Source: Rhea pennata (lineage: Eukaryota > Chordata > Aves > Rheiformes > Rheidae). Taken from it: a DNA stretch of 64,000 nt. Positions 1 to 11,200 of this stretch are shown here, piece after piece (the first letter of the stretch is position 1; every line of letters begins with the position of its first letter). Under the pieces are notes generated by a model, which saw only the letters and a program-made list of their open reading frames with translations, made no database searches and was not told where the DNA came from. The stretch spans positions 2,170,001 to 2,234,000 of the forward strand of contig NW_026907680.1 of assembly GCF_028389875.1 (NCBI RefSeq), given 5' to 3'. The translations under genes and the position numbers were made by a program.

Positions 1-660
1 GCCTTTGTGATGAGGAGTTCCCGCACCCTTTTCTGATCCAAATCATGCTCCCATACGGGCAGCTGACTCTCTGCTGTGACAAACGTGGTCTGGAGGAAAA
101 AGCCAGCCCAAGATGTCTTTCTGCCTTGCTTGCTTCTGGTAGGGATCAATCTTTTCAAACAAACCAAAACCAGAACCTCTCATTCCTCTCCATGTTATAG
201 GCTCCCCAAATAAGAGCTACAGAAGGACCAAAGCACAGGGAATGGCTGGGCAATAAAGTGCCAGAGGGTATTTGCTGCAGGAGGAGTAAGGCCTCTTGGG
301 GAGTAAATGACCACATCTGAACTTTGCATGCACCGGGGCAGGCTGTGAGCTAACAGCTCTTGGTCAGGAAGGAGAGGCAAGAGAGAGGTCGCTGAAAGCC
401 GCATCTCCTTGCCCTTCAGAGGTGAAAAGAAGCCCAGCAGAAGTGCTTTGAAGAGGAAGAGAGAAGCCAAGCAAGGAGCCGCATCTGGCCCTGCCACACA
501 TTGACGGTGTGCTTTCAGCCCAAGGTGGGGGTGCGCTTCTGGAAGGACCAAGCGGACAAAGGCTTTGTGGCTCCTGCCTCTGGCTGACGAAGCTCCCAGG
601 CCCCAGGCTGCTGGAAGAAGACCCTGTTGGGGCAATCAGTGCATTTTTGGCTGTTCTGCA
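1..660 (-). repeat. F module, left-edge partial copy (inverted)
   Basis: This stretch is the reverse complement of about 16.89-17.69 kb and 46.6-47.4 kb, with only scattered differences, and it runs off the left edge. It is continuous with the next 1.1 kb. Positions 1 to about 1770 together match about 47.39 to 45.62 kb in inverted orientation. It carries two conserved short ORFs (one cut at the edge). No known protein family was recognised. Confidence 0.8.
195..635 (-). other. Conserved 146-codon ORF in F module (unknown)
   Basis: An open frame of exactly 146 codons recurs with the same length and stop at 17052-17492 (+) and 46754-47194 (+). Part of it is Leu-rich. No domain was recognised. 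Equal length in three copies may reflect recent duplication rather than selection, so it is recorded as an ORF, not a gene. Comparing synonymous with non-synonymous differences would decide. Confidence 0.3.
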
Positions 661-1830
661 CCTACTTGCTGCTGTTCCAGCCTGTGCTAGAAAGACTGTG
701 CTGAAGCACCAGCAGCTCTCGGAACACTGGCCTCAAGCACTTAGTGAGCTGCAGTTTGCAAGCAGAACCTCCGTGTACTTGCTGCTGCTCCAGCCTTTGC
801 AAGAGAGGCCTAGGCTGGAGTAACATCTCGTTGGAATCGGACTCTCTCCTAAGCCAGAGGTCTGTCTGCAGAGAAGGCAGTGCCTGGCCTGGCCCTGGGG
901 CCTGTGGGGCAGAGGCTCTGCGGGCTGGCAGAGGCCATGTGGGGTTTTCTGGGAGGAAAACATCTGCACTGGAGGAGAAGAGAGCTAAATTCCCTAATTC
1001 TCCCTCCCACCGCACTTCTGTTCTGCCTTCCTCCCCTTCTCGCACCATGGCTCCACCGCCTGCAGCTTTTCCTGCCAGCACCAAATGCCCTCTCCCATGT
1101 CTATTGCCTGCCTTAGCCAACACACACCAGCCCACTTCTGGGGCACTTGGCTGTGCCCCAGAGAGCCCTCCCGGCAGCAGGGCACTGCCTTGGGGCACCC
1201 ACCTCTTGGCAGGTGCCAAAAAGCAGCTGCCACAAAGGCTCCTGGGGCCAGCAGAGCTGCTGCTGCTGCTGCTGCTGTGCGTGGGCAGAGCAGGGGCAAA
1301 AGCACTTTCTGAGCTTCCCCACAGACCTGCTGACCCCTCAGCAGCCTCCCCAGTCTCCAGCTCTTCTCCAGCCTTGGCACCTCCTTTTCCCTTCCCCCAA
1401 AACAACAGCGTGGAACAGAAAGCCAACACTCAGGAAACCTCCTTCCCTGTGGAGTGGTCCCTGCCTTGACTTTCCTCCGGGCAAGCTCCTGGGGCTGAGC
1501 AGCAGCTCTGAGCAGCCTTGCCCCACACAGCCTCTGATCTGGGACAGCAAGATCCTGCCCTTCTGTGGGCTGCTACTTCCCACTATGGCTTCTCCACGCA
1601 GCGCTGCAGGCAGTTGCCCAGGCGGGCTGAGTGCTGACCAAGGCAGGTGGCAGAGGCATGGCCCTGGGCACCCTGACCTCCCAGGACACTGCTCTCAGCC
1701 ACAGCCCTGGGCACACCTGGCTGCACGCACGCCCTGCTCGCACAGCCCTGCCGCCCTCCCCGGCAGAAGGGAGCCATGCCACCCTGTCCCTCGGACACTG
1801 TGGCAGCAAGTCCCTGCCCTAAAGCACCAG
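660..1830. repeat. Upstream part of G module copy 1
   Basis: This segment is homologous (inverted) to about 46.7-45.62 kb. It contains a short CTG/CAG run near 1257-1278 that is also present, shorter, near 46120-46145 on the other strand. Several long open frames overlap on both strands here, as expected in GC-rich DNA. None has splice signals or a recognisable domain, so no gene is called. Homology with copy 2 stops near 1770, where copy 2 has a deletion. Confidence 0.6.
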
Positions 1831-3214
1831 CTGCTCCACCGAGAGAGCTCTCCGGAAAGATGGCCTCAACCATCGCCTGCGCGAGGTCTCCAGGACCCCG
1901 CGAGCAGCTCAGCAGCACTGCCCTGCCGCCAGAGACTTCCCACTGGAAGGGCTCTGCCCATTTCTGCCAGAAGGAGCTCTCAGCTGCTGCCTCCCTCCTG
2001 AGCGTCCGGAGCTTCCCTCAGTTTTGTCTCAGCTCAGCTCAGCACGGGCAGGCAGTGCCCTCAGCACTGCGGCTCCTGGCAGAGGAGCTGCTCCTGCACC
2101 CAGCAGGGAAGTCATTTCCCCAGGCTTCGGGGAGTGAGTGAGCTGAGTCAGCCTGGGCCCCTCATTTCTTTGGGGAGAAGCCCTCTAGGTGGTGGGGCAG
2201 ACACCTCCATCCCATGCACGCCACCAACCCCCAGGATGGTTGTGGGATTCATCCTGCTTAAGCTGCCGTGTGCCCAAAAGAGGTGCACAGAAGTGTGCGA
2301 GCTCCTTGTCCCCCCTCCCATTTCCAGTCCAAGGTGGTGGAAGGTGGGAGTCAGCTGCTGCCGTGGAAACACTGGGTGACACCAGAGGTGCCAGAGGTGA
2401 TCCAGGGCATGCGCAAGAGCCTGCGAGCTCTCCCTGGGCAATGTGGAGAGACACAGACCCGTGTGTGGCATCATCTGGGGGCTCTGGGGGACATTCCCAG
2501 AGGCAGGATGCACCAGCTGCCCACGCCTGGCAGGAAGAAACTTCTCCTTCGGCACTGAGCCAGGGCTTTGCTGCCTGCCAAGGCCTTGCTGGAGGTTTCC
2601 CTGCCATCGGTCCGTTCTCAGCACTTCCTTGCACTGGGGGCAGCAGGAGCCGCAGCCTGTGCTGTGTCGCCATGGGTGGAGGCTGGTGCAGTGCCCCACT
2701 GCCCCCCTCCCCTCGCAGCCAGGTTTCCCGCATGGGGCCATGGCTGGGCTGAGTGCAGCCGCAGCACCCAGCCCAGCCGGTCCCCCGGTGGGGTTATCCC
2801 TGCCCCAGGACCTCCCCAGTGCGGGGGTCACGGCAGCCCCACAAGTGCCCCGTGCAGCCCCTCCCCACTGCAGGGCCAGCACTGGCCGGGGGCCCCGGGG
2901 GTCCCGGTCCCCTCTGTGACATGGGCTGGCGTCACAGGGGACATCCCTGCTGGGTCACAGCCACCACTGCCCTCTCCCGCCCGCCCACGCACCCTCCCCA
3001 CTCGTCCCGCACAGCCCGCCGCAGCGCAGGCGCTGGGGCTGCTCTGGGCACCTCTGTGCTGCCAGGAGCTGACGAGCCCCAGCGGGAGCCGGCGACGGGA
3101 GCCCGGGGCAGCGCGGGGCTGCGCTGAAGGGCGCAGCAGGAGCAGCCGAGTGGCCAGGAAGCCTTTGCAGGGACTTTCCCGCTGCGCGGCCAAGCCAGAG
3201 CGCCCGGCACGGAC
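1830..3214 (+). promoter_or_regulatory. 5' flank / probable promoter of CCDC81-like copy 1
   Basis: About 1.4 kb without a supported gene. GC content rises sharply from about 2700, and the first coding exon begins at 3215. No other copy in this window retains the segment, so copy 1 is the only G module with its own 5' end. No TATA box was identified, and the assignment rests on position and composition. Confidence 0.4.
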
Positions 3215-5267
3215 ATGGAGCTCCGGGACGCTGGCCGTGCCACGCAGCGTGAGCAGCGGGTGCCCGTCATCCCCCCGCGGGGTAAGGCCTTCGCGACCTC
3301 CTTGCCCAGGATCGCTGTCGAGAGGCTGAGCACCAAGATGGGTTGTAGATGCCCGGGGGCTGCGGGGGGCCTGGGCAGTCTGGGGGTGCCCCAAGGGTCC
3401 TCCGCTGATGGTGCCTTGTGGTGCAGGGGGCATGACGTGTCTTTGCCTTGCTTTGCAGTGGCCGTGCCCATCTGGGAGGGTGTCTCCAACTACATCCAGG
3501 AGAAGCTGGTGCTGAACAAGGTGGGTGTGCCATCCTCTCCCTCCCCTCCCATACCCATGCTGGCAGCAGCACTGACCCCTCGGGGCCATGGGCCGCAATA
3601 GTCCTGCCCCTCCTCTCCAAGCAGAAGCAACCTCCCTGCAGAAGCATGCTGCAAATGACAGCTGTGCCCCAGACCGACTTCTCCCAAAAGGGAGGTGCCC
3701 AATGTGCAGTGGAGCTGCGGTTGCTGGAAGGGTGGGAGGCTTTCTGGGCCCTCTCTGGAGATCCTGGCAGAGTGCAAGGCCAGAAAGGGAGCCGTTCTGG
3801 GAAAGCCTTTTCTTCGTGTGCTGGAGGGGCGGCAACGTTGCCTTTGGAGGCTGAGGAGGAGGGGGAGGAAACTATGGGGAATGGCCTTCTCAGGGAGTTC
3901 TCCAGGGCTTCCGCCAAGCTTTCCAGAAGGCTCTGTCTTGCCCCTTTGCATGCCAGCCATGGGCAGGGCACCTAGCACCGTGGCCATGCTTAGAGAACAA
4001 CTCTCTCTTTGTCTGTCTCCCATGCTTCTAAGGCTTCTCTCTACTTCTCTGGCTGCAGGATGTGAGAATTATTCCCCTTGGCACCTTCAGTGTTGTTACA
4101 AAACAAGTCGTTGCTGGCAAGAACGGTCCTCTGACTGTTCAGAGACCCGCATTTCGCCTCTCAAGCAACCTTGTGGATCTTCACGGCCTCAGCCACGAGG
4201 AGGCCTCTGTTGCTGGTAAGAAGGCAGACTGAAACCTCGGCTTCCCCTGGGGACATCGCGGGGCTGTGGCTCTCTGCTGTTTCCCAGGGGCTGTTAGAAA
4301 TTGAGACTTGCTGCCCCGGGTGCTGAGCAGAGCTTCAGGGTGTTTTGATTATCACAACATTATAATGCAGAATCCAACGAGAGTCTCTCGGTGTGTCTCT
4401 CTCTTGCACTGGCTCGAACACGTGGCTCCATAGTGGGGCTTTTGTGGCTGCTGCTTCCAGTGCCGTGTAGTTGCCACTGTTGTTCCCCGTTGATGCCACA
4501 GCAGCCGTCTGCTCAAAAGGACAAGTCCTTCCTATTGCTTCCTAACACCGATGGATTAAGAGGCAGCGTGGAAGGCTGTTGTGCAGCCCATGTGTTTTCC
4601 TCCTCCTTTGGAGCCAGCGTGACATGGCACAGCTAAGGCTCGTCAAAGCTGGCATGGCCTGAGTGCCGGCACCATTCCTCTGTGCACTGCCTTCTGCTGG
4701 CAGCTGGCCCCCTTGCTGCTCTGCTTGGCCTGCCCTCCTGCCTCCCGCTCCCAGGAGGTGGCCAGGGCTCGCTCTTGGTGTCTGTGCAGGGAAGGAAGCC
4801 CTGCGGTAGCCTTGTCCCAGGAGGCTGCAGAGTGCTTTGAATTTGGGCCAGGGAGGGCTGACAGGAGCCTCCTGTGGGGGCTTTTGTGGGGGTTAAAGCA
4901 GAGAGCTCTGCAGCTCCGTGCTGCCACAAGACCTTCAGGCGCCCAGCACTGTGTGGGAGCCTGCTGAAGGGCTCCGTCCGTGACTGTGCTGCTCTTTGCT
5001 TGTTGCCTAGGGCGCAGGAAAGCTGAGACCCTCAAGTATCCTCACGTAGCCGTGGCCATCTCCGTGCCTTGGAAAACAGTGGTGGCCTGCGTGGAGGAGA
5101 CCGTGTACCTTCTGTCTTGCTGCCTGGCCAATGGGAAGAACGTGGCCCTTCTTTTCAAGGGCATTGGCGTGCTTCTCATTGAAGGCAAAGAGGTGACAAT
5201 GTGGTTTTACAGAGGCTTTCTGCGCAGGCTGAATGCCTCCCCACAGCTGCTCAAAGCTCTTCTGGAT
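3215..5267 (+). other. HU-type N-terminal domain exons of CCDC81-like copy 1
   Basis: Four exons in phases 0-1, 1-0, 0-1 and 1-0 encode about 181 residues. The second exon encodes IWEGVSNYIQEKLVLNK, resembling the first helices of the CCDC81 HU domain (Ile-Trp, then a helix ending in Leu-x-Lys). The third gives the beta arm with IPLGTFSVV and a QRPAFRLS motif, matching the family's GxGTF and QRPxF pattern. The fourth gives the second HU-like domain, with FKGIGVL followed by FYRGFL. HU-family folds bind DNA in bacteria; in this eukaryotic clade a scaffold role at centrosomes has been proposed. Neither deleted copy in this window keeps these exons. Confidence 0.75.
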
Positions 5268-8200
5268 GTAAGTCTGCCTTTTTCCACAGCTCTCCTTCTC
5301 ACCCCTTTGCAAGCCTGGCCAAGTCCAAAGCAACCGCTTTCCCCCCACTGCCAGGTCCTGGGAGTTCTTTCCTGCTAGGCTTCCTCCAGAAGTCTTCCAG
5401 AAAGTCAGCCTTTCCTTGGGGTCTTTGTGTTAGGATCCCATTTGTCTCCAGGCCTCCTCTGGCCATGTTTGGGATTGTGGGGCAGTGCGTCCAACAGCTG
5501 CTCCTCAAGTTGCAGAAGACTCTCGGGGTTTGTCACAGACAAAGTCATTGCAAGCCAGGGCCTTTGCCCAGGTCTCCAGTGCAGCCGTGTCATTCAGCCT
5601 GGGCTTTCTGGTGCAGAAGACCTCTGCTTGCCTCCCTTGACTTCTCCACTGGGCAACAACTGCTCTCCTGCATCAGCCTCTTGGCTCTTGCCCTTGACAG
5701 AAGCCTGCCAGTGTTTCTGGCCATCTGCCTGTATTATTCCGCACCTGCTGGTCTGTAGAATGGAGGTGGGGGTGGCTGTGAGCAAGAGCGAGGGGTGTTT
5801 CCCTCTTTCTGAGTGGCAGCTTCTTCTCTGATTAGTGGAAACATGGTCTGCCCTTGTGGGCAGCAAGGTCCTTTTCTTCGTAGCATCTCACCCATGTCTC
5901 TGCCCTTTGCAGATGCCAGAGATGAGGCATTCAGTTCTCGCAAGCACCCAAACAGCGGCTTCCCTGATCCATTCTGGCTCTCTCATTGTCTTTCCAATGT
6001 GAGTACTTTGGTTTGCTCCTTTCCACCTGAGTTCCTGGCTCACCCAAGGAGCAGCTCCTCCCTGCAGGTTTGGTCGAGGTGTGTTGCCAGAGCTAGTGAA
6101 GGCTGCTCAGGATGTGCTTGCAGAGCAAGTCTTCCGAGGAGTTGGATCCCCGTGTGCTGCAGCCATGCCCTGGCTTCGTTTGGGCTCTGTGTGGGGGTTC
6201 TGCTGAGCTCTGTGCTGGCTCCCACCTTGTGAAGGCCTTTGTTGCACTAGTGGCCCAGGAATGGAGGCTGTTCTTTGCAGATGCTCTGCCCTGAGCTTGG
6301 GAGGGATTGCAAGGGCTGTGGAGGTCTAGATTAGAATTTCCTAAGAGGGTGGAAAGCTGGAGGAAAGGGGCCTTGTCTGATGTGCCTGCACAGGAGCCTG
6401 CTCAGGAGCTGTCAGACAGGCTGCAGTGTTGACCTGGAGGGTTTGCTTTGGAAAGCTGAGAAGGAGCTCTCTCCCCAGGGGTAGAGGGAAGGCCTGGAGC
6501 AGTGTGAGGAGGAAGCTTGTGGGCCTGCAGGCAGGCATGCTGGGTCCCTGCACTTCCTGAGGGAGTCTTCCAGGAGATGAGACCTGTCCTGCATATTCCC
6601 CCTTTGGGAAAGGCTGCTCTTCCTAGCAGCTGGGCCATGTGTCTGTGTGCCCAGAATTCACAGAAGCAGCAAAGGAAATGCGGGGCCCTTCCTTGCGAGT
6701 GGTGTCTTTTTCTGGTTTACAGGTATGTGCTTGAGAGTGCCCCTCGAAGACCATCTGTGGGAGCTGTGAAGCCCACGTGGGAAGAGGAGAAGGGACTAGA
6801 TGTTGCCAGCAGCAAGGAAGGTAATGGAGTGGCTGATGCCTGGCTGGGCTTTGCACCTTCTCTTTTGTTGGTCCTTGGCAGGGCATTGGAGCCAAGGCTG
6901 CAGCACCGTGGCTCGCCTAGCATGAGGCACTAGAGGCAAGGCAGCTCAGCCCTGATGGGGAGTCGACAATCTGCTCACTTGTGCCAAGACTTCCTTCCAC
7001 CTTCAAAGCAATTCGTTCTGCCCTTGCCTTCTGTGTTTCTCCTACACATTCCCAAAGCACAGCCTTTGGCTTGACTGTGTGTTTTCTTCCCTTCTGATTG
7101 CAGAGCATGTATCTGGCCAGCGCCTCCTCCAGCGAGAGAGGCAGCCTGAATCCAAAGTGGTGGCTACCAATGTGGAGGAAGGCACGGTGGAGGAAGAGCC
7201 TCGAGGCAGGTGAGACACTTGGGGGAATGGCGGAGGGTGACCCTGTAGCCTTGTGTGTCTTGGAGGGTGATGTTTCCCTTGGACACAAGGTCCCAGCAAG
7301 CTCTGAATGCCTTTTAAGCTCTGCCACGAGGACTAGGCCTCCGTTGCTGGCTGGGCAGACAAGAGCAAGTGCCTGGCAGAGCCTGCTCTTGGCTTTCTGC
7401 CCCCGCTGCCTCTGCTTCCAGCTTCCAGACCTTTGGGCAACTCAATGTAATTGGTCCTTTGGGAAGAGGAGGGCCTTTTCCCCTAGCCCATAGATGAAAG
7501 TAAGGAGAATGCTGCTCCTCTGTGGAGAGCAGGGCTGGGTGTCTCAGGGCAATTTTGGAGGCTGAGGAAGAGTCTGCATGCCCTTGTCAGGCCTTGTGAG
7601 GAGCTAAGTGGAAAAGCTCAACTGGTGTGAGGTGCAAGAGGGGTGTGCAGGGAATGCTGCTGGAGGGGAGGATGCCTTGGGTGAATATCTCCCCAAAGCT
7701 GTGGTGTTTCCCCTTGGGCAATGCCCTTCCTTTGACTGCCAGCAGCAAGGAGGAAGGAGGGTCATTTCCAGGCAGCAGTCAGGGGTGGCGAGCAGCAGGC
7801 TCGAGAGGGTGTGGCCATGGCTCAGGCAGCCCTTAGAGGCAAGGACGAGTTGTTTGGGCACTTTGAAGAGGATGGGAAGGAGGGACATGAGTGCCTGAAG
7901 ACGGAAGGACTGCAAGGGACAGAGCAGTTATTCCCGGTTCCCTTTCTGAAGCTTCCAAGAAAGCTTGTCCTTGGGGGCCACACCGCAGAGGCTACTGGAG
8001 TGCTCAGGACAGTGGGTAATGGTGTGTGCTGGAGCCTGTCCTTGGAGCTGACGCTGCTGCTCTCCTTGGTGCCTGGAGAAAAAGTCTTGCTGTGGGCACC
8101 CAGAGCTTTCCCTCGGGCACGCTGTGCAGCCCTGGGTGTTTGGGTGGTGGAGAGTCTCTGTGTCACACTTCCCCACGGTGTGTATTTGCAGCATGCTGCC

Positions 8201-11200
8201 AGCAATTCAGCCTAGCTCTGCAAAGGAGGATTTAGTGGGCTGGAGGAAGCAGCTGCCAGAGGCCAGAGCGGGAGCTGGCGGGCCTGAGATTGGCTATCAG
8301 AATTCAAGAGAGGTAGGTGCTCCTGATGGAGGTCCTTCTTTTGGCAGCTTGCTTTCTGCCAAAGCATCGTGGTGTGGGCACTGGCTGGACAAGAGCCCTT
8401 CCCATGGGTTCCGCTGGGCCCTGCCTGACTGTCCCCGGGGTTTGCTGTCAAAGGCGCTGCTTGTGCTCTACTTCTGCAATGCATCTCTCACGACTCCTTC
8501 ACTCTCCATTAACCTCTCCCAGCAGAGCCTCTGGGGCCCTCGCTCTAGTGGCCGTGGAACTGCTGGGCCTTTCTGCTATAGCAGATGGAGAGATTCTGTT
8601 CAGCGGTGTGATTATTCAGATGCTTGGTTCAAACAGGAAAGGGATGTTCAGCCTTGCTGGGCTTCCCTTCAGGGTAAAAGAGCACTGACAGCGAAGGGTC
8701 AGAGCAGAGGCTGAGAAAGAACCTTCCCTTCTGGGAAAACAGAGCTGCCGTAACCCCCACTGCCCTCTCTCATCCTCCCTAGCAGGACTGCCCTGCACAT
8801 TGCCCTAGAGTTTAGTGAGCTGCCTTCCCCTGCACTTGCCTGCCTTGACTTCCCAATGCTCTGCTGGATTAGCCTCTTTGTGCTTGCCCTGGACATAATC
8901 CTGCCAGAGCTTTTAGACTTTTGCCTATATTCCCCTGCAGCTGCTCTTGTGTGGAATGGAGGGGCTGCTGTGAGCCACAATGATGGGTATTTCAGAGTTT
9001 CTGAGAGGCAGCTTCTTCTTTTCTGAGTAGTGGAAACTTTAGCTGCCTTTGCCAGCAGCAAGATTCTTTCCTTGGCAGCATCTCACCGGTGTTTCTCACC
9101 TTTGCAGATGCTGGAGATGAGGGACTCAGTCCTCGAAGCCAGCCAGAGGAGTGAGACTGAGGCCCCTTGTGCTCTTCCAAGTATTTTTCCAACGTGAGTA
9201 CTTTGCCTTGCTTCTTTTCCCCTGACTGACGAAGGCAGCAGCCTCTCAGCACAGGTTTGATAGGGCTGCAGTGCCAGGGCTGGGGGAGGCTGCTCTGAAA
9301 GTGCTTTGGGAGCAAGACTTCCCAGCAGCTGCATCCCAGTAGCCTGCACGCATGCTCTGCCTTCATACAGGGTCTGTTGGAGGCCCTAAGCCAAGATTTA
9401 TGCTGTCTCCCACCATGCAAGAGCTTTATTCTGGACTGCCTTGATGCCTTTCTCTGTCTTTGTCACTGGGTGCCCAGCAGCAATCCATTGCCCATCCCGG
9501 AACACAGAGTCCTTGGGGCCACGGGGCAGTGGCTAATGTAGTCGGCAGCACAGCGCGTAATGCTGTGCCTGGGAGCCTGTCCTGGCAGATGACCCTGCTG
9601 CTCGCCTCCCTGCATGGAGAGAAAATTTCACTGTGGTTGTTTCCAGAGCTCTCCTTCAGGCATGATCTGCAGCCCTGGGTGTTTTGTTAGGGGGTGATCC
9701 CCGTTTCTGTTGATGTGACCCCAGTGAGGGGGACACACGTGCTTCTGCTACAGAACTGCCTTCTGCGGTAGAAGCAGGTGCCCAACTTGTCAGGCTGAAA
9801 TGGGGACCCTACTCCCCCTGTGCTCATGCCACCTCCCCATGGTGTGTATTTGCAGTCCATTCCTAGGCACCCCAGAGTGCTCTGCCCAGAAGGCAGTGCC
9901 AGGCGGGAGGAAGCCATCATCAGAAGGTGGAGCACCTACTGAGTGGCCTGGGAATGAAGTGGACGAGAATGCCAGAGCAGAAAGTGTCACTGCTGGGGGC
10001 CCTTCTTTTCCAGCTTGCTTCCTGCAAACTCCTTGTGCTATGGGCGCTGGCTTGCAAGAGCCCTTCCCATGGGTTCACTGAGCCCTGCCCGACATCGCCC
10101 AGTCCTGCCTTCAAAGGCATCGGTGGTGAATGTAGTTTTGGAATGCACACGCTGTTGCACCTTGCTCTCCGTGAACACACCAGCAGAGCCTCTGGGGCCC
10201 TCCTGCTGGTGGCACTGGAAGTGCTGGGCCTTTCTGTGATAGAAAGTCAAGTTTCTGCTCAGCTCTGTGATAATTCGGATGCTTGTTTCAAGCAGGAAAG
10301 GGATGTTCAGCCTTTCTGGGCTTCCCTTCAGGGTAAAAGGGTGCTGACAGGAAGGCTCCCGGGAAGGCTCAGAGCAGAGGCTGGGGAAGAACCTTCCCTT
10401 CTGGAGAAGCTTCTGAGCTGGCTTCCCCTGCGCTTGCCTCCCTTGATGTCTCTGTTCTGTCCTGGATCAGCCTTTTGGCTCTTCCCTGGACAAAAGCCTG
10501 CCAGAACATTTAGCTCTTTGCCCATATTCCCCTGCAGCTGCTCTTGTGTGGAATGGAGGGGCTGCTGTGAGCAAGAGCAAAGGGTCAACGGCTGTTTCTG
10601 CAATTCTGAGAGGCAGCTTCTTCTCTGAAGCATGGAAACATGGGCTGCCCTTGCCAGCAGCAAGATCCTTTCCTTGGCAGCATCTCACCTCTCTTTCTCA
10701 CCTTTGCAGATGAAAATACACAGGGATTCAATCCTGACAGCCACTAAAGCAGCTCCGATTGTGTCCCCTGCACCTCTTCCAAACATGTTCCTAAGGTGAG
10801 TACTTTCCCTTCCTTCTTTCCCCTCTTCCTGACAAAGGCAGCAGCCTCTCCGCACAGGTTTGTTAGGGCTGCATTGCCAGGGCTGGGGGAGGCTGCTCTG
10901 AAAGTGCTTTGGGAGCAAAAATTCCAAGCGGCTGGGTCCCAGTGACCTGCACGCATGCTCTGCCTTCATCTGGGCTCTGTGGGTGGGGAGAGGGTTCTGC
11001 AGAGCTCTGTGCTGCCTCCCACTATGCAGGAGCTTAATGCTTGACTGTCTTGATGCCTTTGTCCTTCTTCAACACTGGGTGCCCAGCAACAACCTATTGC
11101 CCATCCCTGAACACAGAGTGTTCAGGTCTTATGTAGCTGACAGGACAGCAGGTAATGCTGTGCCTTGGAGCCTGTCCTGGCAGATGACCCTGCTGCTCTC

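Noticed and set aside
744..2001. Long frames on both strands upstream of copy 1, with inverted counterparts near 45.6-46.6 kb.
   Set aside because: They differ in length between copies, include a CTG run, and have no recognised motif or splice sites.
8430..8690. A recurring open stretch between beta and alpha exons (also near 10190, 11770, 13430, 56690, 59060, and 43800-44060 on minus), a possible third cassette exon.
   Set aside because: The donor GT after CCCTTCAGG is not kept in most units, the frame is broken by small indels between copies, and alpha and beta already join in frame without it.
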